Origin: Streptomyces katrae
Lineage (GTDB): Bacteria; Actinomycetota; Actinomycetes; Streptomycetales; Streptomycetaceae
Assembly (NCBI RefSeq): GCF_002028425.1
Contig: NZ_CP020043.1
Coordinates: 248,001-312,000 of the forward strand
Direction: 5' to 3'
DNA length: 64,000 nucleotides
Shown here: positions 12,701-24,787 of the stretch, in pieces
How the letters are laid out: each line of letters starts with the position of its first letter
Numbering within the stretch: position 1 is the first letter of the stretch
Translations under genes and position numbers: made by a program
The notes under the pieces: model-generated
What the model was told of the DNA's origin: nothing
Seen by the model: the letters and a program-made list of their open reading frames with translations, nothing else
Database searches by the model: none

Positions 12701-15700
12701 GGCACCGGCTGGGGCGAAGGCGTCGGCATGCTGCTCGTGGAACGGCTCTCGGACGCCGTGGCCAACGGACACCGCGTCCTGGCCGTCGTCCGCGGCAGCG
12801 CGGTCAACCAGGACGGCGCCAGCAACGGCCTCACCGCCCCCAACGGCCCCTCCCAACAGCGCGTCATCCGCCAGGCCCTCGACGCCGCCGGGCTGACCAC
12901 CGCCGACGTCGACGCCGTCGAAGCCCACGGCACGGGAACCAAGCTCGGCGACCCCATCGAAGCCCAGGCCCTCCTCGCCACCTACGGACAGGACCGGGCG
13001 GACGGCGAACCGCTGTGGCTGGGCTCCATCAAGTCCAACATCGGGCACACCCAGGCCGCCGCCGGTGTCGCGAGCATCATCAAGATGGTGCAGGCCATGC
13101 GCCACGGGGTCCTCCCCCGCACCCTGCACATCGACGCCCCGTCGAGCCAGGTCGACTGGTCGGCGGGCGCGGTGGAGCTGCTGACCGAGGACCGGGCCTG
13201 GCCCGAGACCGGCCGCGCGCGCCGCGCGGGCGTCTCCTCGTTCGGCATCAGCGGCACCAACGCCCACGTCATCCTGGAGCAGGCCCCCGAGCAGGAACCG
13301 GCCACCACGACCGCCCGGCCGCTCGCGGACGGCGCACTGGTGCCGTGGATGCTCTCGGGCCGCTCGGCGGAAGCCCTGCGGGCGCAGGCCGAGCGCCTGC
13401 TGGCGCACGTCGAGGCACGGCCCGAGCTGGCCGTCGCCGACGTGGCGTACTCCCTGATGGGGCGGTCCGAGATGGAACACCGCGCGGTGGTCGTGGGCCG
13501 GGACCGCGAGGAGTTCCTGGCCGGTCTGCGCACCCTCGCCCGCGACGGCGCCACCACGACGGCTCCGGTGTCCGCGAACGGGCCGGGCAGCGGGCCCGCG
13601 GTGCTGTTCACAGGGCAGGGCAGCCAGCGGATCGGCATGGGCCGCGAGCTGTACGAGACGTTCGCGGTGTTCGCGGCCGCCTTCGACGCGGTGTGCGCGG
13701 AACTCGGGGACGGCCTGAAGGAGGTCGTCTTCGGCGAGGACGCCGAAGCCCTGGACCGCACCGGAACCACCCAGCCGGCCCTCTTCGCCATCGAGGTCGC
13801 CCTCTACCGGCTGCTGGAGTCCTGGGGCATCGCCCCGCGGTTCGTCGGCGGCCACTCGGTCGGCGAGATCGCCGCCGCACACGTCGCCGGAGTGCTGTCC
13901 CTGCACGACGCGGCCGCATTGGTCAGCGCACGCGGGCGGCTCATGGAAGCCCTGCCCGAGGGCGGGGTCATGGTCTCCGTCCGGGCGGGCGAGGAACAGG
14001 TCGCCCCGCTGCTGGTCCCCGGCGCGGCCATCGCCGCCGTCAACGGCCCCGAGGCCGTCGTCATCTCCGGCGCGCGGGAAGCCGTCGAGGAAGTCGTCGC
14101 GCTGCTCACCCCCCTGGGCGTCAAGTCCAAGGCCCTGCGCGTCAGCCACGCCTTCCACTCCCCCCTCATGGACCCGATGCTGGAGGAGTTCCGGAACGCC
14201 ATCTCCGGCCTGGACTTCCACCAGCCGAACATCCCCTTCGTCTCCGCCCTCACCGGCAGCCTCGTCACCGACGAGATCGCCCACCCCGACTACTGGGTCA
14301 GCCACGTCCGCGAAGCCGTCCGCTTCCACGACGCCATCCACACCCTCGAAACCGAAGGCGCCACCACCATCCTGGAGCTGGGCCCCGACGCCGTATTGAC
14401 CGCCATGGCCCGCCCCTGCCTCACCGACGAGAACACCGCACTCGTCCCCACCCTCCGCCGGGGCCGCGACGAGGTACAGGGCCTGACCGCGGCGGTCTCC
14501 GAGCTGCACCGCCACGGTGTGGACCTGGACTGGGAAGCCCTCTGCGGGATGTCCGTCGACTGGGACACCTTCTTCGCCGAGTCCGGTGCCTCCCGCGTCG
14601 ACCTGCCCACCTACGCCTTCCAGCGGCAGCGTTTCTGGCTGGAGGACACCGGCCCGCAGGCCCCGCAGGACGTGGAGTCGGTCGGTCTCAAGGCGGCCGG
14701 GCACCCGCTGCTGGGTGCCGCGATCGCCCTGCCCGATTCCGACGGGGTGATGTTCACCGGACGGCTGACGACCCGGGGGCCGGCCTGGATCGGCGACCAC
14801 CGGGTGATGGGGAAGCCGGTGGTGCCCGGTGCGGCCGTCGCGGAGCTCGCGGTGCGGGCCGGTGACGAGGCCGGCTGTGGGTTCCTGGACGAGCTGACCC
14901 TCGAAGCCCCGCTCGTCCTCCCCGAGGACGGCGGTGTCCAGCTGCGGGTGCTGGTCGGGGAGGCTGCGGCCGAGGGGCCGGGCTCGCGCCCGGTCACGGT
15001 GTTCTCGCGGTCGGAGGACGCCCCCGAGGACACCCCGTGGACCCGGCACGCCTCCGGTTCGGTGGCTCCCGGCGGGTCCGCCCCCGGCGAAGGCCTGGCC
15101 GTGTGGCCGCCCGCCGGCGCCGAACGGCTCGACACCGACGGCCTGTACGAGGCCCTGAGCACGGCCGGACTCGCCTACGGCCCGGTCTTCCAGGGGCTGA
15201 AGGCCGCCTGGAAACTCGGCGAGGAGATCTACGCCGAGATCGCCCTCCCCGAGGACGCCACCACCGACGCGGACCGCTACGGCATCCACCCCGCCCTCCT
15301 CGACGCCGCCCTGCACGGCATCGGCCTCGGCTCCTTCGTCACCGGCGACGGCGCAGCACGACTGCCCTTCGCCTGGACGGGACTCTCCCTCCACGCCACC
15401 GGGGCCACCGCCCTGCGCGTGCGCATCACCGCCGCCGGAACGGACTCCGTGGCGCTGACCCTCGCCGACCAGACCGGCGCCCCGGTCGCCACCGTCGAAT
15501 CCCTCGCCCTGCGCGCCGTCACCGCCGAACAGCTGGAGGACGGCTCGCCGCGCGACGCCCTGTTCCGCCTGGAATGGGCCGGCCTGGCCCTCGACGGCGC
15601 CGCCGACGCGGGCGGCACGTGGGCCGTGCTGGGCGGCGCGGACGGCTACGCCGCCACGGCCCTGCGCGGTGCGGGCGTCGGCTTCGACGCGTACGCCGGT

Positions 15701-18469
15701 CTCGCCGAGGCGGCCGCCGCGGCCGTGGCTCCGCAGGTGCTGGTGGTGCCCGTGGAGGGTGCCGGGGAGGCTTCGGCGGAGCGGGTGCGGGAGCTGGTCG
15801 GGCGGGTCCTGGAGCTGCTGCGGGACTGGCAGGCGGACGAGCGGTTCGCCGGGACGAGGCTGCTGCTGCTGACCTCCGGTGCGGTCGTCGCCCGGGCGGG
15901 AGAGGCCGTGCACGATCTCGCGGCGGCCGCCGTCTGGGGTCTGGTGCGGTCCGCGCAGGCGGAGAACCCGGGCAGGATCGTGCTGGCCGACGGGCCGCTC
16001 CCCGGGCATGCGGGCGCCGGCCTCGGCTGGGACGTGCTGCCCGCCGCCCTGGCCGCCGACGAGCCCCAGCTGGCCTTGCGCGGCGGGGAGTTCTTCGTGC
16101 CGCGGCTGGCGCGCGCGCTGGCCTCGGAGGCGCTGGCCGCGCCGGCCGGTGAGGGGTCGTGGCGGCTGGACGTGCGGGGCCGGGGGACCCTGGAGAACCT
16201 GGCGCTGGTACCCGCGCCGGAGGCGGACCTGCCGCTCGGCGCCGGACAGGTGCGGATCGGGGTCCGTGCGGCGGGCCTCAACTTCCGTGACGTGATGCTC
16301 TCGCTGGGCCTGTACCCGGGCGAGTTCGTGCTCGGCGGCGAGGGCGCGGGCGTGGTCCTGGAGACGGGGCCGGGGGTGACCTCGGTGAAGCCGGGCGACC
16401 GGGTGATGGGCATCTTCGACGGGGCGTTCGGGCCGGTGGCCGTCGCCGACGCGCGGAGCGTGCACCGCGTCCCGAAGGGGTGGACGTTCGCCCAGGCCGC
16501 GGCCGTGCCGATCGTGTTCATGACCGCGTACTACGGGCTGGTGGACCTGGCCCGGGCGCGGCGCGGCGAGCGGGTGCTGATCCACGCGGCGGCCGGCGGC
16601 GTCGGCATGGCCGCCGTGCAGCTGGCCCGGCACCTGGGGCTGGAGGTGTACGGCACGGCCAGCCCCGGCAAGTGGGACGTGCTGCGGGCGGCGGGCCTGG
16701 ACGGGGCGCACCTGGCGAACTCGCGGACCCTGGACTTCGAGGGCGCGTTCCTGGAGGCCACCGGCGGGCGGGGCGTGGACATCGTCCTCGACTCCCTGGC
16801 CCGGGAGTTCGTGGACGCCTCGCTGCGGCTGCTGCCGGGCGGTGGCCGGTACCTGGAGATGGGCAAGACCGACATCCGGGTGCCGGCGGAGGTCGCCGAG
16901 GCGCACCCGGGGGTGGAGTACCGGGCGTTCGACCTGGTGGACGCCGGTCCGGAGCGGATCGGCGAGATGCTCGCCGCGCTGGTGGAGCTGTTCGAGAGCG
17001 GGGAGTTGTCGCCGCTGCCGGTCACGACCTGGGACGTCCGGCAGGCCAAGGACGCGTTCCGGTACGTCAGCGGGGCCAAGCACACCGGCAAGGTGGTGCT
17101 GACGGTCCCGGCGGGCTTCGACCCGGAGGGCACAGTGCTGGTCACGGGCGGTACGGGCGCGCTGGGCGCGCTGCTGGCCCGTCACCTGGTGCGGGAGTAC
17201 GGGGTGCGGCACCTGCTGCTGACCAGCCGGCGCGGGCCGCGGGCGGCCGGGGCGGCGGAGCTGACCGCCGCCCTGGCGGAGCTGGGCGCGCGGGCGGAGG
17301 TCGTGGCCTGTGACGTGGCGGACCGGGAGGCGCTGGCGGGGCTGCTGGCGGGGATCCCGGCGGCGCACCCGCTGACGGCGGTCGTGCACACGGCCGGTGT
17401 GCTCGACGACGGGATCCTCGGATCGCTGACCGGGGAGCGGCTGGAGCGGGTGCTGCGCCCGAAGACGGGGGCGGCGCTGGCGCTGCACGAGCTGACGCGG
17501 GACCTGGACCTGTCGGCGTTCGTGCTGTTCTCCTCGGCGGCCGGGGTGTTCGGCAACCCGGGGCAGGCCAACTACGCGGCGGCGAACGCCTCCCTGGACG
17601 CGCTGGCGCTGCACCGGCGGGCGCTGGGCCTGCCCGCGGTGTCCCTGGCGTGGGGCATGTGGGAGGAGGCCAGCGAGATGACGGCCCATCTGGACGGCGG
17701 CGAGCGGTCGCGGCCCCGGCGGGGCGGCGCGGGGGCGCTGGGCTCGCGGGAGGGGCTGGCGCTGTTCGACGCGGCGTTCGCGGACGGTGCGGCGGTGCTG
17801 GTCCCGGCGCGGCTGGACCTGCGCGCGGTGTCCGGGTCGGCCGGTCCGGTGCCGCCGCTGCTGCGGGGCCTGGTCCGTTCGGCGGGCCGGCGGGCGGCGG
17901 CCGCGGCGCGGCAGCAGCCCGGCGGGGTGTCGCCGGCGGAGCGGCTGGCGGGGCTGTCGCCGGTGGCGCGGGAGCGCGAACTGCTGGAGATCGTCCGGGA
18001 GAACACGGCGGTGGTGTTCGGGCACGCGAGCGGTGACACGGTCGACGTGGCGAAGCCGTTCAAGGCGCTGGGCATCGACTCGCTGACGGCGCTGGAGCTG
18101 CGCAACCGGGTGACGGCGGCGACGGGGCTGCGGCTGCCGCCGACGCTGGTGTTCGACTGCCCGACGCCGGCGGCGCTCGCGGAGCGGCTGCTGGAGGAGT
18201 TCGCGGGCGCCGGCGGCGGCGCCGGGGCCACGGCCGGGGAGCCGGCCGGGCCGGCGGCGGTCCTGGCGGAGATCGACCGGCTGGAGTCGGCGATCGGCGC
18301 GGTGGACGCGGCCGACGAGGCGGCGGTCGGGGCCCGGCTGCGGGAGCTCCTGGCCGCCTGGAACGGCCGGACGGCGGCGGTCGCGCCGGACACCGGCACG
18401 GCGGACCTCGAAGGGGCGACCGCCGAGGACATCTTCGACCTGCTCGACGGCGAGCTGGGGACGCTCTGA
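6728..18469 (+). CDS. modular type I polyketide synthase, two modules
   Basis: 3913 aa. I place the start at ATG 6728, with GAAAGG about 9 bases upstream, because the protein then begins with a docking helix (residues 3-35, [14 protein letters not shown]). First module: KS 6830-8110, AT 8450-9330, DH 9575-10400, KR 10875-11480 (LDD, B-type), ACP 11715-11950. Second module: KS 12005-13280, AT 13590-14410 (GHSVGE/HAFH, malonyl), DH 14690-15520, ER 16170-17110 (NADPH loop [10 protein letters not shown]), KR 17125-17750 (LDD, YAAAN), ACP 17970-18205 ([10 protein letters not shown]). The second module should deliver a fully reduced two-carbon unit. The AT of the first module is odd: the active-site region reads [10 protein letters not shown] instead of GHSxGE, although the serine and HAFH remain. 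The C-terminus, ending [14 protein letters not shown], should dock to the next PKS. Confidence 0.96.
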   Translation: MSDETKLVDYLKRVTADLRQTTRRLREVEAEATEPIAIVGMSCRYPGGVRTPEDLWELVSGGRDGICVFPSDRGWDVEALYDEDPERRGTSYTREGGFLDAAGEFDAGFFGVSPREAQAMDPQHRLLLETSWEAFERAGIDPLSVKGQRVGVFAGLMYHDYGTSVAEVPEELEGYLGNGSAGSIASGRISYTLGLEGPAVTVDTACSSSLVALHLAVQALRRGECTMALAGGVTVMATPATFVEFSRQRGLSADGRCKSFADGADGTGWGEGVGMLLVERLSDAVANGHRVLAVVRGSAVNQDGASNGLTAPNGPSQQRVIRQALDSAGLTTADVDAVEAHGTGTKLGDPIEAQALLATYGQDRAGSAPLWLGSVKSNIGHTQAAAGVAGVIKMVQAMRHGSLPRTLHVDAPSSHVDWSAGAVELLTEARPWPETGRARRAGVSSFGISGTNAHIILEQAPEAVPADAEPEGAEPQPQAAAVTPPATLPFLVSGRTPEALRAQAGRLAAFLRESPEAAAAAPVDLAYSLAASRSTWEHRAAVVADDREELLGALDALAGGAGAAPGLVRGTAGKGRTAFLFTFQGSQRPGMGRELYEAFPVFAAAFDEVCAELDRHLDRPIREIVFAPEGTPESALIDRTLYSSPAIFALEVALYRLLEHWGIRPDLVSGGSIGDSAAIHVTGVLSLADAATLVTARSRLMNELPAGGGMVAVEAPEQVVREALDELDGRVSIGLVNGPEAFVVSGDEDLIAGLGDRWKAEGYRIKRLTVGHAFHSPHMDPMLDAFREVARSLTFRAPRIPMVDALTGELMDADRMCDPEYWVRHVREAVRFVDAVRTLESEGVTTYLEVGPLAMQSLMARACLTAESEAALVPSLRRDRPEVWSLVHAVAQLHVRGVRVDWERFHADTRPAVTDLPTYAFQRERYWLKSAGTPGALGAGAVAAELGLSLAGHPLLGTAISLADSGGFLFTARLSLRSHGWLADHRVLGRAVVPGAALVELAVRAGDEAGCGTLDELTLAAPLVLPEDGGVQLRLTVAEPDGQGRRALSLYSRPEDAPEDTPWTRHASGSLSPGGSAPGEGLAVWPPAGAERLDTDGLYEALSTAGLAYGPVFQGLKAAWKLGEEIYAEIALPEDATTDADRYGIHPALLDAALHGIGLGSFVTGDGAARLPFNWSGVSLHAAGASALRVRIAPTGTDSVALTLADQTGAPVATVESLALRAVTAEQLEDGSLRDALFRLEWVEPVLGDGTGGEWAWLDEEGDGDGVPPYLLTRTPAGEVHSAVAEALRLVRSWLAEERFAASRLVFTAERQDPATAAVWGLVRTAQTENPGRFALVETADIEATWEQISTALAAGEEQIALRDGRTLVPRLARATPAPAEGPAFGDGTVLITGGTGGLGALFARHLVTQHGVRDLLLTSRRGENAPGATELATDLEELGARVRIAACDAADREALAALLDTLDRPLTAVLHSAGVLDDGVIGALTPERVTAVLRPKADAAHHLHELTRDAGLSAFVVFSSVAGVFGGAGQAGYAAANSYLDALIAERRAAGLPGLSLAWGLWAGVGGMGDTLSDEDVERIGRSGIHALTIDQGLALFDAALGTGEPLLVPVPLDLRTLRTRDQTPGLLRTLVGTTRRRGTAAAAADTGSSLANRLAVLGRTEQRALLLDLVCTRAAAVLGHVGGGAVDAERAFRELGFDSLTAVEFRNLLMAETGVRLSSTVVFDHPNPAALAEFLRTELVGEDTDARSAAPVAAGDDEPIAIVGMSCRYPGGVETPEDLWRLVADGRDGITGFPENRGWDLEAIYHPDPEHRGTSYTREGGFLHDVAEFDAEFFGISPREALAMDPQQRLLLQAAWEAFERAGIDPKAMKGSRTGVFAGLMYRDYLTRLSSIPQELEGFRGTASSGSVASGRVSYLFGLEGPAVTVDTACSSSLVALHLAVQALRRGECTMALAGGVTVMSSAGTFVEFSRQRGLAADGRCKSFADGADGTGWGEGVGMLLVERLSDAVANGHRVLAVVRGSAVNQDGASNGLTAPNGPSQQRVIRQALDAAGLTTADVDAVEAHGTGTKLGDPIEAQALLATYGQDRADGEPLWLGSIKSNIGHTQAAAGVASIIKMVQAMRHGVLPRTLHIDAPSSQVDWSAGAVELLTEDRAWPETGRARRAGVSSFGISGTNAHVILEQAPEQEPATTTARPLADGALVPWMLSGRSAEALRAQAERLLAHVEARPELAVADVAYSLMGRSEMEHRAVVVGRDREEFLAGLRTLARDGATTTAPVSANGPGSGPAVLFTGQGSQRIGMGRELYETFAVFAAAFDAVCAELGDGLKEVVFGEDAEALDRTGTTQPALFAIEVALYRLLESWGIAPRFVGGHSVGEIAAAHVAGVLSLHDAAALVSARGRLMEALPEGGVMVSVRAGEEQVAPLLVPGAAIAAVNGPEAVVISGAREAVEEVVALLTPLGVKSKALRVSHAFHSPLMDPMLEEFRNAISGLDFHQPNIPFVSALTGSLVTDEIAHPDYWVSHVREAVRFHDAIHTLETEGATTILELGPDAVLTAMARPCLTDENTALVPTLRRGRDEVQGLTAAVSELHRHGVDLDWEALCGMSVDWDTFFAESGASRVDLPTYAFQRQRFWLEDTGPQAPQDVESVGLKAAGHPLLGAAIALPDSDGVMFTGRLTTRGPAWIGDHRVMGKPVVPGAAVAELAVRAGDEAGCGFLDELTLEAPLVLPEDGGVQLRVLVGEAAAEGPGSRPVTVFSRSEDAPEDTPWTRHASGSVAPGGSAPGEGLAVWPPAGAERLDTDGLYEALSTAGLAYGPVFQGLKAAWKLGEEIYAEIALPEDATTDADRYGIHPALLDAALHGIGLGSFVTGDGAARLPFAWTGLSLHATGATALRVRITAAGTDSVALTLADQTGAPVATVESLALRAVTAEQLEDGSPRDALFRLEWAGLALDGAADAGGTWAVLGGADGYAATALRGAGVGFDAYAGLAEAAAAAVAPQVLVVPVEGAGEASAERVRELVGRVLELLRDWQADERFAGTRLLLLTSGAVVARAGEAVHDLAAAAVWGLVRSAQAENPGRIVLADGPLPGHAGAGLGWDVLPAALAADEPQLALRGGEFFVPRLARALASEALAAPAGEGSWRLDVRGRGTLENLALVPAPEADLPLGAGQVRIGVRAAGLNFRDVMLSLGLYPGEFVLGGEGAGVVLETGPGVTSVKPGDRVMGIFDGAFGPVAVADARSVHRVPKGWTFAQAAAVPIVFMTAYYGLVDLARARRGERVLIHAAAGGVGMAAVQLARHLGLEVYGTASPGKWDVLRAAGLDGAHLANSRTLDFEGAFLEATGGRGVDIVLDSLAREFVDASLRLLPGGGRYLEMGKTDIRVPAEVAEAHPGVEYRAFDLVDAGPERIGEMLAALVELFESGELSPLPVTTWDVRQAKDAFRYVSGAKHTGKVVLTVPAGFDPEGTVLVTGGTGALGALLARHLVREYGVRHLLLTSRRGPRAAGAAELTAALAELGARAEVVACDVADREALAGLLAGIPAAHPLTAVVHTAGVLDDGILGSLTGERLERVLRPKTGAALALHELTRDLDLSAFVLFSSAAGVFGNPGQANYAAANASLDALALHRRALGLPAVSLAWGMWEEASEMTAHLDGGERSRPRRGGAGALGSREGLALFDAAFADGAAVLVPARLDLRAVSGSAGPVPPLLRGLVRSAGRRAAAAARQQPGGVSPAERLAGLSPVARERELLEIVRENTAVVFGHASGDTVDVAKPFKALGIDSLTALELRNRVTAATGLRLPPTLVFDCPTPAALAERLLEEFAGAGGGAGATAGEPAGPAAVLAEIDRLESAIGAVDAADEAAVGARLRELLAAWNGRTAAVAPDTGTADLEGATAEDIFDLLDGELGTL

Positions 18470-18526
18470 CGCCGCCACCCGAAGCCGCACCCCCCGCAAG
18501 CCCGACCCCTGTTGGAGCGATCGCAC

Positions 18527-21500
18527 GTGACGAACACCAGCCAGAACAACGAGGCCAAGCTCCTCGACTACCTGAAGCGGGCCACCGCCGACCTGCGTGA
18601 GACCAAACGCCGGCTCGCGGAGGCGGAGGAGCGGGCCGGGGCGAAGGAGCGCGAGCCGATCGCGATCGTCGGCATGAGCTGCCGGTTCCCCGGCGGTGCC
18701 GGCTCCCCCGACGGGCTGTGGGACCTCGTGCGGCGCGGCGGGCACGGGCGCACGCCGTTCCCGGAGAACCGGGGCTGGGACGTGGACGCCCTGTTCGACG
18801 AGGACCCGGCCCGGCCGGGGACCTCGTACGTGCGCGAGGGCGGGTTCCTGCACGAGGCCGTCGACTTCGACGCGGGGTTCTTCGGCATCTCCCCGCGCGA
18901 GGCCCTGGCGATGGACTCGCAGCAGCGGCTGCTGCTGGAGGGGGCGTGGGAGGCGTTCGAGGACGCGTCCATCGACCCGGTCTCGGTGCGGCAGACGGAC
19001 GTCGGGGTGTTCGCGGGCGTCATCCACCACGACTACGTGACCCGGCTCGCGCGGGTCCCCGACGGTTTCGGCGGCTACCTCAGCACGGGCAGCGCGGGCA
19101 GTGTGGCCTCGGGCCGGATCGCGTACACGCTGGGCCTGGAGGGCCCGGCGGTGACCGTGGACACCGCCTGCTCCTCCTCCCTGGTCGCCCTGCACCTGGC
19201 GGTGCAGGCGCTGCGGCGCGGTGAGTGCACGATGGCCCTCGCGGGCGGGGTCACGATCATGTCCTCGCCGGGCGCTTTCGTGGAGTTCAGCCGGCAGCGC
19301 GGGCTCGCCCCGGACGGGCGCTGCAAGTCCTTCGCGGACGGCGCCGACGGCACGGCGTGGGGCGAGGGCGTCGGCATGCTGCTGGTGGAGCGGCTCTCGG
19401 ACGCGGTGGCGAAGGGGCACCGGGTGCTGGCCGTCGTGCGCGGCTCCGCCGTCAACCAGGACGGGGCCAGCAACGGGCTGACCGCGCCGAGCGGGCGGGC
19501 GCAGCAGCGGGTCATCCGGCAGGCCCTGGAGAGCGCCGGGCTGGGTCCGGCCGATGTGGACGCGGTGGAGGCGCACGGGACGGGGACGCGGCTGGGCGAC
19601 CCGATCGAGGCGCAGGCGCTGCTCGCGACGTACGGGCAGGGCCGGGCGGCGGGGCTGCCGCTGTGGCTGGGGTCGGTGAAGTCGAACATCGGGCACACGC
19701 AGGCCGCGGCAGGGGTGGCGGGCGTCATCAAGATGGTGCAGGCGATGCGGCACGGCACGCTGCCGCGCACCCTCAACGTGGACGCCCCGTCGGCGCAGAT
19801 CGACTGGTCGATGGGCGAGGTGGAGCTGCTGACGCAGGAGCGGCCCTGGCCGGAGACGGGCCGTCCGCGGCGTGCGGGGGTGTCCTCGTTCGGGATGAGC
19901 GGGACCAACGCGCACGTGATCCTGGAGCAGGCACCGCCGGAGGCCGCGGCGCAGGAGGCTCCCGCCGCCGGGCCGGTGCCGGGCGTGGTGCCGTGGGTGC
20001 TGTCGGGCCGGACGGGGGCGGCGCTGCGGGCGCAGGCCGCCCGGCTGGCCGGGCACCTGGAGGCGGCTGCGGAAGCCCGTCCCGCCGACGTGGGGTTCTC
20101 GCTGGCGACGGGCCGGTCCGCGTTCGAGCACCGGGCGGTGCTGCTGGGTTCCGGCCCGCAGGAGTTCCGGGCGGGTCTGGCGGCCCTCGCGGCCGGCGAG
20201 GCGGCGCCGGGGCTGGTGACGGGCTCGGCCGAGACCGGTGCGTACGGCAGGGTGGCGTTCGTGTTCCCCGGGCAGGGCGCCCAGTGGATGGGGATGGCCG
20301 TCGGCCTGCTGGACGCCGAACCGGTGTTCCGGGCGCGGATCGAGGAGTGCGCGGCGGCCCTCGCCCCGCACACCGACTGGTCGCTGCTCGACGTGCTCGC
20401 GGGCCGGCCGGACGCGCCGGGCCTGGAGCGGGTGGACGTGGTCCAGCCGGCGCTGTGGGCGGTGATGGTGTCGCTGGCGGCGCTGTGGCGGGCGTACGGG
20501 GTGGAGCCGGCGGCCGTCGTCGGGCACTCGCAGGGCGAGATCGCGGCGGCCGTGGTCGCCGGGGCCCTGTCGCTGGAGGACGGCGCCCTCGTCGTGGCCC
20601 GGCGCAGCCGGCTCCTGACGGAGCTGTCGGGGCGCGGCGGGATGATGTCGGTGGCGCTGTCGCACGAGCAGGCCGCCCTGGACGTGGCCGGATACGCGGG
20701 CCGGATCGCGGTGGCCACCGTCAACGGGCCCGCCGCCACGGTGGTGGCGGGCGAGCCGGCCGCGCTGGAGGAACTGCGGGCCCGGTACGAGTCCGAGGGG
20801 GTGCGGGCCCGGATCATCCCCGTGGACTACGCCTCGCACTCCCCGCAGGTGGAGTCGATCCGGGAGCGGCTGATGGAGGTGCTGGCGCCGGTGCGGCCGC
20901 TGCGGCCGGAGCTGCCGCTGTACTCGTCGGTGACCGGCGAGGTGGTGGAGAGCGCCGCGCTGGACGCCGAGTACTGGTACGAGAACCTGCGCCGCACGGT
21001 GCGGTTCGAGGGGGCGGTGCGGGCGCTGCTGGCCGACGGGCACCGCTACTTCGTGGAGGTCAGCCCGCACCCGGTGCTGACCCTGGGCATCACCGAGACC
21101 CTCGACGCGGTGGCCGGCGCGGGCGGCGCGTCCGGGCGGGCGGCGGTCGTGGAGTCGCTGCGCCGTGACGACGGGGGCCCGGAGCGGTTCCTGGCCTCGG
21201 TGGCGGAGCTGTACGTGCAGGGCGGGCCGGCGGACTGGCGGCCCGCGTTCGCGGCGCACCGGCCGCGGACCGTGCCGCTGCCGACGTACGCGTTCCGGCA
21301 CGAGCCGTACTGGCTGCACAGCGCGCCGGGCGGCGAGGGGGCGGGCACGTCCGGGATGACGGCGACGGGCCATCCGCTGGCCGCGTTCCGGCTGGACCTG
21401 CCGGAAGCCGGCTCGGTGCTGTTCACCGGGACGGTCTCGGCGCGCAGCCACCCGTGGCCGGCGGGCGGCGAAGTGCCCGTCGAGGCGCTGGTGGAGGCGG

Positions 21501-24500
21501 CGCTGGCGGCGGGCGGGGCCGTCGGCCTGCCGGAGGTCGCCGAGGCGGCCGCCGAGGCCGCGCTGGTCCTGCCCGAGCGGGGCGGGGTCCGGCTCCAGCT
21601 GCTGGTGGGGGCCCCGGACGAGGCGGGCCGGCGCAGGCTGACCGCGGTCTCGCGGCCGGAGGCGGCGGACGGGGAGGAGCCGTGGGTACGCCACCTGACG
21701 GCCCTCCTGGCCCCCGGCCGGGCCCCGTCCTTCACCCCGGGCACGGGCACGGGCGTCACCGCCGCCGCGGGCACGGACGCCGGACCGGTCGCAACCGCCG
21801 CGGCGGGCATGCTCACGGGGCCGGCCGGCGCGGCCACCGGGCCGGTTCCGGCAGGCAGTTCCGGCGCGACCGTCGGCGCGGGCGCGACAGCCGGCACGGG
21901 CGCGACAGCCGGCACGGGCGGGCCCATCGGCGCGGACGCGACAGCCGGCACGGGCGGGGCCATCGGCGCGGGCACGGGCTTCGGGCCCGACGCCGGCCTC
22001 GGGGTGGCGGGTCGTGGGGGCTGGTCGGAAGTGTGGCCGCCGCGGGGCGTCGAGCCGGTGGAGCTCGACGACGAGCATCCCCTCCTGGAGCGGGTCTGGC
22101 GGCGGGGTGAGGAGTTCTTCGCCGAGGCCGTGCTGCCGGAGGCGCTGCACGAGCAGGCGGACGGGTACGCCCTGCACCCGGCCCTGCTGGAAGCGGCCCT
22201 GTACCCCGTACTCGCCGCCGGCGAGCAGCCGTTGGCGCCGCTCGCCTGGAGCGGTACGGCCCTGTACGCGACGGGTGCGTCCTCGCTGCGGGTGCGGGCG
22301 GTGCGCGGGGCGTTCGGGGTGGTGGAGCTGGAGCTGGCCGACGCCGGGGGCGGGCCGGTGGCGGCCGCCACCGTGACTCTGTCGGCCCCGGCGGGGGGCG
22401 GCCGGGGCGGACGGCCCGTCACCCCGCTGCACCTGGTGTGGGAGCGGGCCGCCGAAGCCCCCGAGGCGGCCTCGGGCGTGACCCGGGCGCTGGTCGGCGT
22501 ACCGGACGGCGGTGGACGGGGCCCGTCGGTGCTCCCGGCCTGCGACGGGGCGCCCGCGTACCCCGGCCTGCCGGCCCTGCTGGCGGCGACCGGGACGGCG
22601 GCCGCGGCCGGAACCGGGACCGCGAACGGAACCGGGGCAGGCGCCGAAACCACAACCGGGACCGCGAACGGAACCGGGGCGGTGGCGGGGTTGCCCGGGC
22701 TGCTGCTCGTGCCGTTGACCCGGGGCGGCGGTGCGCCCGAGGTGTCGGGGGCGCGGGTGCGGGCCGCGGTGGACGGGGTCCGCGAGCTGGTCGGCGCCTG
22801 GCTCGCCGAACCCCGGTGCGCCGGCACGGCGCTGGCCGTGGTGACCAGCGGCGCCGAGGCGGTGCTGGACGGGGAGGACGTCCCCGACCTGGCCGGCGCG
22901 GCCGTACGCGGCTTCGTGCGCTCGGTGCAGGCGTGGCTCGCCGAGGAGGGGGCGCGCCGCCTCATGCTGGTGGACGTGGACGACAGCGACGCGAGCCGCA
23001 AGGCCCTGGTGCGGGCGCTGGGCGGCGAGGAGCCGGAGCTGGCCCTGCGCGACGGCGTCGCCTACGCCCGGCGCCTGGTGCGGGCCGAACCGGTCCCGGC
23101 GGGGCCGCTCGCCGAAGGCCTGGAGCCGGTCCGGCTGAGCGGCGCCTCCGACGGGCCGTGCGCCGAGGAGGCCGCCCGGCAGCTGGCCGAGGGGCACGGC
23201 GTACGGCTGGCGGGGCCCGGCGAGGAGGCCGCGGCCATCGTCCACCTGGCCGGGCCGGACGGGCCCTCGCTGGAAGCCGCGGTGGACGCCGCGCTCGCCC
23301 TGGACGGGCACACCACCCCGCTGGCGTTCGTCACCAGCGTCGGCGGCGCCGTCGGCGCGGGCTGCGCCGAGGAGACCGCCGTCCTGGGCGCGTTCCTCAC
23401 CGCGCTGGCCGCCCGCCGCCGTGCCGCCGGACTGCCGGCGGCCGTACTGGGCTGGGGCGCGGACCCCGAGGGCACCCCGGCGGGGCTGGCCCCGCTGGCG
23501 GGGGCGGCCGGGCCGGCGCCGCTCGGGCACGCGCTCGCGCGGAGCCTGACCCTGGTCTCCGCCCGGGCCGACGCGGGCCCGTTGCGGGCCTCGGGCCGGC
23601 CCGTGCCGGCGCTGCTGCGCACCCTGGTGCCCGTACCTCCGCGCCGGGCGGCCAACCGGCGGGCCGACGACGGGATCCCGCCGCGCGAACGGCTCGCGGC
23701 GCTGCCCGCCGCGGAGCGGACGGCGGCCCTGACGGCCCTGGTGCGCGGCCACGCGGCCGCCGCGCTCGGGCACGCCGACGCCGAAGCGCTCTCCGTGGAG
23801 CGCTCGTTCACCGAGCTGGGCTTCCAGTCGCTGACCGCTCTGCAGCTGGTCCGCTCGCTGCGCGAGGCGACCGGGCTGACCCTCGCCCCCGTCACCGTCT
23901 TCGACCACCCGTCGGTGACGCGGCTGGCCGGGCACCTGGCCGGGCTGCTCGGCGGAGCCCGCTCCGAGGAGGTCCCGCGGCCGGCCGGGGGCACGTTCGC
24001 CGGACTGCTGCGGGGCGCCCACGCGCAGGGCCGTACCGCCGAGGGCGCGGCGCTGCTGATGGCGGCGGCCGAGCTGGTGCCCGGCTACGACTCCCGCGCC
24101 GCGGTGGAGCACTGGCCGGCCCCCGCGGAACTGGCGCCGCACCGGGAGGGCGCGGCGGGCCTGTTCGCTTTCCCGTCGCTGGGCGCGGCCTCCGGCCCGC
24201 ACGAGTACCTGGCGCTGGCCGGTGCCCTGGCCGGGGTGCGGGGCCTGACGGTGCTGGCGCACCCCGGGTTCGGCGGCGAGGCGGTGCTGCCGCGCAGCCG
24301 GCAGGCGCTGGTACGGGCCCAGGCCGAGGCCGTCGCCGAGGCGGCGGGCGCGGCGCGGCCGGTGCTGCTGGGGCACTCCTCCGGCGGCTGGATCGCGCAC
24401 GCCGTGGCCCGGGAGCTGCTGGAGATCGGCCGGGAGGCGGCGGCGGTCGTGCTGCTCGACACGTACGCGCGCGCCGAGGGCCGGCACGGACTGGAGGTGC

Positions 24501-24787
24501 TGACGGAACGGCTCGTCGACCCGGACGGCCCGCTCGGGGTGCCCGACGACGGGAGGTTCCTCGCGATGGGCGGCCATCTGCGGGTGTTCGCCGACTGGAC
24601 GCCGGAGCCCGCGGCGGCGCCGACGCTGCTGGTGCGGGCCTCCGCGTCGGCGGCCTCGGGCGCGGCCGGCTGGGAGTACGCCGACCACGTGGCGGAGGTG
24701 GGCGGCGACCACTTCTCGCTGCTGGGCGCGGACGCGGGCACCGTCGCGGCCGCCGTGGACGCCTGGCTGCGGAAGGTGGCCCGCTGA
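18527..24787 (+). CDS. modular type I polyketide synthase, terminal module with thioesterase
   Basis: 2086 aa from GTG 18527 (GGAG at 18514-18517); it starts with a docking helix [19 protein letters not shown]. Domains: KS 18654-19930 (VDTACSSSL), AT 20250-21110 (GHSQGE and YASH, methylmalonyl-CoA signature), DH-like 21360-22420, KR-like 23100-23600, ACP 23720-23950 (GFQSLTALQ, with Gln before the serine instead of Asp), TE 24150-24780 ([19 protein letters not shown] triad). The DH-like part lacks HxxxGxxxxP and has LLEAALYP in place of the [12 protein letters not shown] Asp. The KR-like part lacks the Rossmann GxGxxG and YxxxN. The last condensation should therefore leave an alpha-methyl beta-keto acyl chain, which the TE releases as an acid, lactone or pyrone. 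Two low-complexity Gly/Ala/Thr linkers interrupt the dead region. The stop overlaps the next gene (TGATG). Confidence 0.95.
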   Translation: MTNTSQNNEAKLLDYLKRATADLRETKRRLAEAEERAGAKEREPIAIVGMSCRFPGGAGSPDGLWDLVRRGGHGRTPFPENRGWDVDALFDEDPARPGTSYVREGGFLHEAVDFDAGFFGISPREALAMDSQQRLLLEGAWEAFEDASIDPVSVRQTDVGVFAGVIHHDYVTRLARVPDGFGGYLSTGSAGSVASGRIAYTLGLEGPAVTVDTACSSSLVALHLAVQALRRGECTMALAGGVTIMSSPGAFVEFSRQRGLAPDGRCKSFADGADGTAWGEGVGMLLVERLSDAVAKGHRVLAVVRGSAVNQDGASNGLTAPSGRAQQRVIRQALESAGLGPADVDAVEAHGTGTRLGDPIEAQALLATYGQGRAAGLPLWLGSVKSNIGHTQAAAGVAGVIKMVQAMRHGTLPRTLNVDAPSAQIDWSMGEVELLTQERPWPETGRPRRAGVSSFGMSGTNAHVILEQAPPEAAAQEAPAAGPVPGVVPWVLSGRTGAALRAQAARLAGHLEAAAEARPADVGFSLATGRSAFEHRAVLLGSGPQEFRAGLAALAAGEAAPGLVTGSAETGAYGRVAFVFPGQGAQWMGMAVGLLDAEPVFRARIEECAAALAPHTDWSLLDVLAGRPDAPGLERVDVVQPALWAVMVSLAALWRAYGVEPAAVVGHSQGEIAAAVVAGALSLEDGALVVARRSRLLTELSGRGGMMSVALSHEQAALDVAGYAGRIAVATVNGPAATVVAGEPAALEELRARYESEGVRARIIPVDYASHSPQVESIRERLMEVLAPVRPLRPELPLYSSVTGEVVESAALDAEYWYENLRRTVRFEGAVRALLADGHRYFVEVSPHPVLTLGITETLDAVAGAGGASGRAAVVESLRRDDGGPERFLASVAELYVQGGPADWRPAFAAHRPRTVPLPTYAFRHEPYWLHSAPGGEGAGTSGMTATGHPLAAFRLDLPEAGSVLFTGTVSARSHPWPAGGEVPVEALVEAALAAGGAVGLPEVAEAAAEAALVLPERGGVRLQLLVGAPDEAGRRRLTAVSRPEAADGEEPWVRHLTALLAPGRAPSFTPGTGTGVTAAAGTDAGPVATAAAGMLTGPAGAATGPVPAGSSGATVGAGATAGTGATAGTGGPIGADATAGTGGAIGAGTGFGPDAGLGVAGRGGWSEVWPPRGVEPVELDDEHPLLERVWRRGEEFFAEAVLPEALHEQADGYALHPALLEAALYPVLAAGEQPLAPLAWSGTALYATGASSLRVRAVRGAFGVVELELADAGGGPVAAATVTLSAPAGGGRGGRPVTPLHLVWERAAEAPEAASGVTRALVGVPDGGGRGPSVLPACDGAPAYPGLPALLAATGTAAAAGTGTANGTGAGAETTTGTANGTGAVAGLPGLLLVPLTRGGGAPEVSGARVRAAVDGVRELVGAWLAEPRCAGTALAVVTSGAEAVLDGEDVPDLAGAAVRGFVRSVQAWLAEEGARRLMLVDVDDSDASRKALVRALGGEEPELALRDGVAYARRLVRAEPVPAGPLAEGLEPVRLSGASDGPCAEEAARQLAEGHGVRLAGPGEEAAAIVHLAGPDGPSLEAAVDAALALDGHTTPLAFVTSVGGAVGAGCAEETAVLGAFLTALAARRRAAGLPAAVLGWGADPEGTPAGLAPLAGAAGPAPLGHALARSLTLVSARADAGPLRASGRPVPALLRTLVPVPPRRAANRRADDGIPPRERLAALPAAERTAALTALVRGHAAAALGHADAEALSVERSFTELGFQSLTALQLVRSLREATGLTLAPVTVFDHPSVTRLAGHLAGLLGGARSEEVPRPAGGTFAGLLRGAHAQGRTAEGAALLMAAAELVPGYDSRAAVEHWPAPAELAPHREGAAGLFAFPSLGAASGPHEYLALAGALAGVRGLTVLAHPGFGGEAVLPRSRQALVRAQAEAVAEAAGAARPVLLGHSSGGWIAHAVARELLEIGREAAAVVLLDTYARAEGRHGLEVLTERLVDPDGPLGVPDDGRFLAMGGHLRVFADWTPEPAAAPTLLVRASASAASGAAGWEYADHVAEVGGDHFSLLGADAGTVAAAVDAWLRKVAR
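21885..21980 (+). repeat. tandem 18-bp repeats in the dead DH region of the terminal PKS module
   Basis: Units like GGCACGGGCGCGACAGCC recur four times with small changes, coding for Gly-Thr-Gly-Ala-Thr-Ala runs inside the inactive DH. A second repeat (GGGACCGCGAACGGAACC type) lies at 22610-22680. Confidence 0.75.

Noticed and set aside
11678-24712. A 4344-codon open frame on the minus strand opposite the PKS genes
   Set aside because: It is a by-product of extreme third-position GC in the plus-strand PKS genes. Its translation is low-complexity Arg/Gly/Pro/Ala without any domain, and it runs across two real PKS genes.
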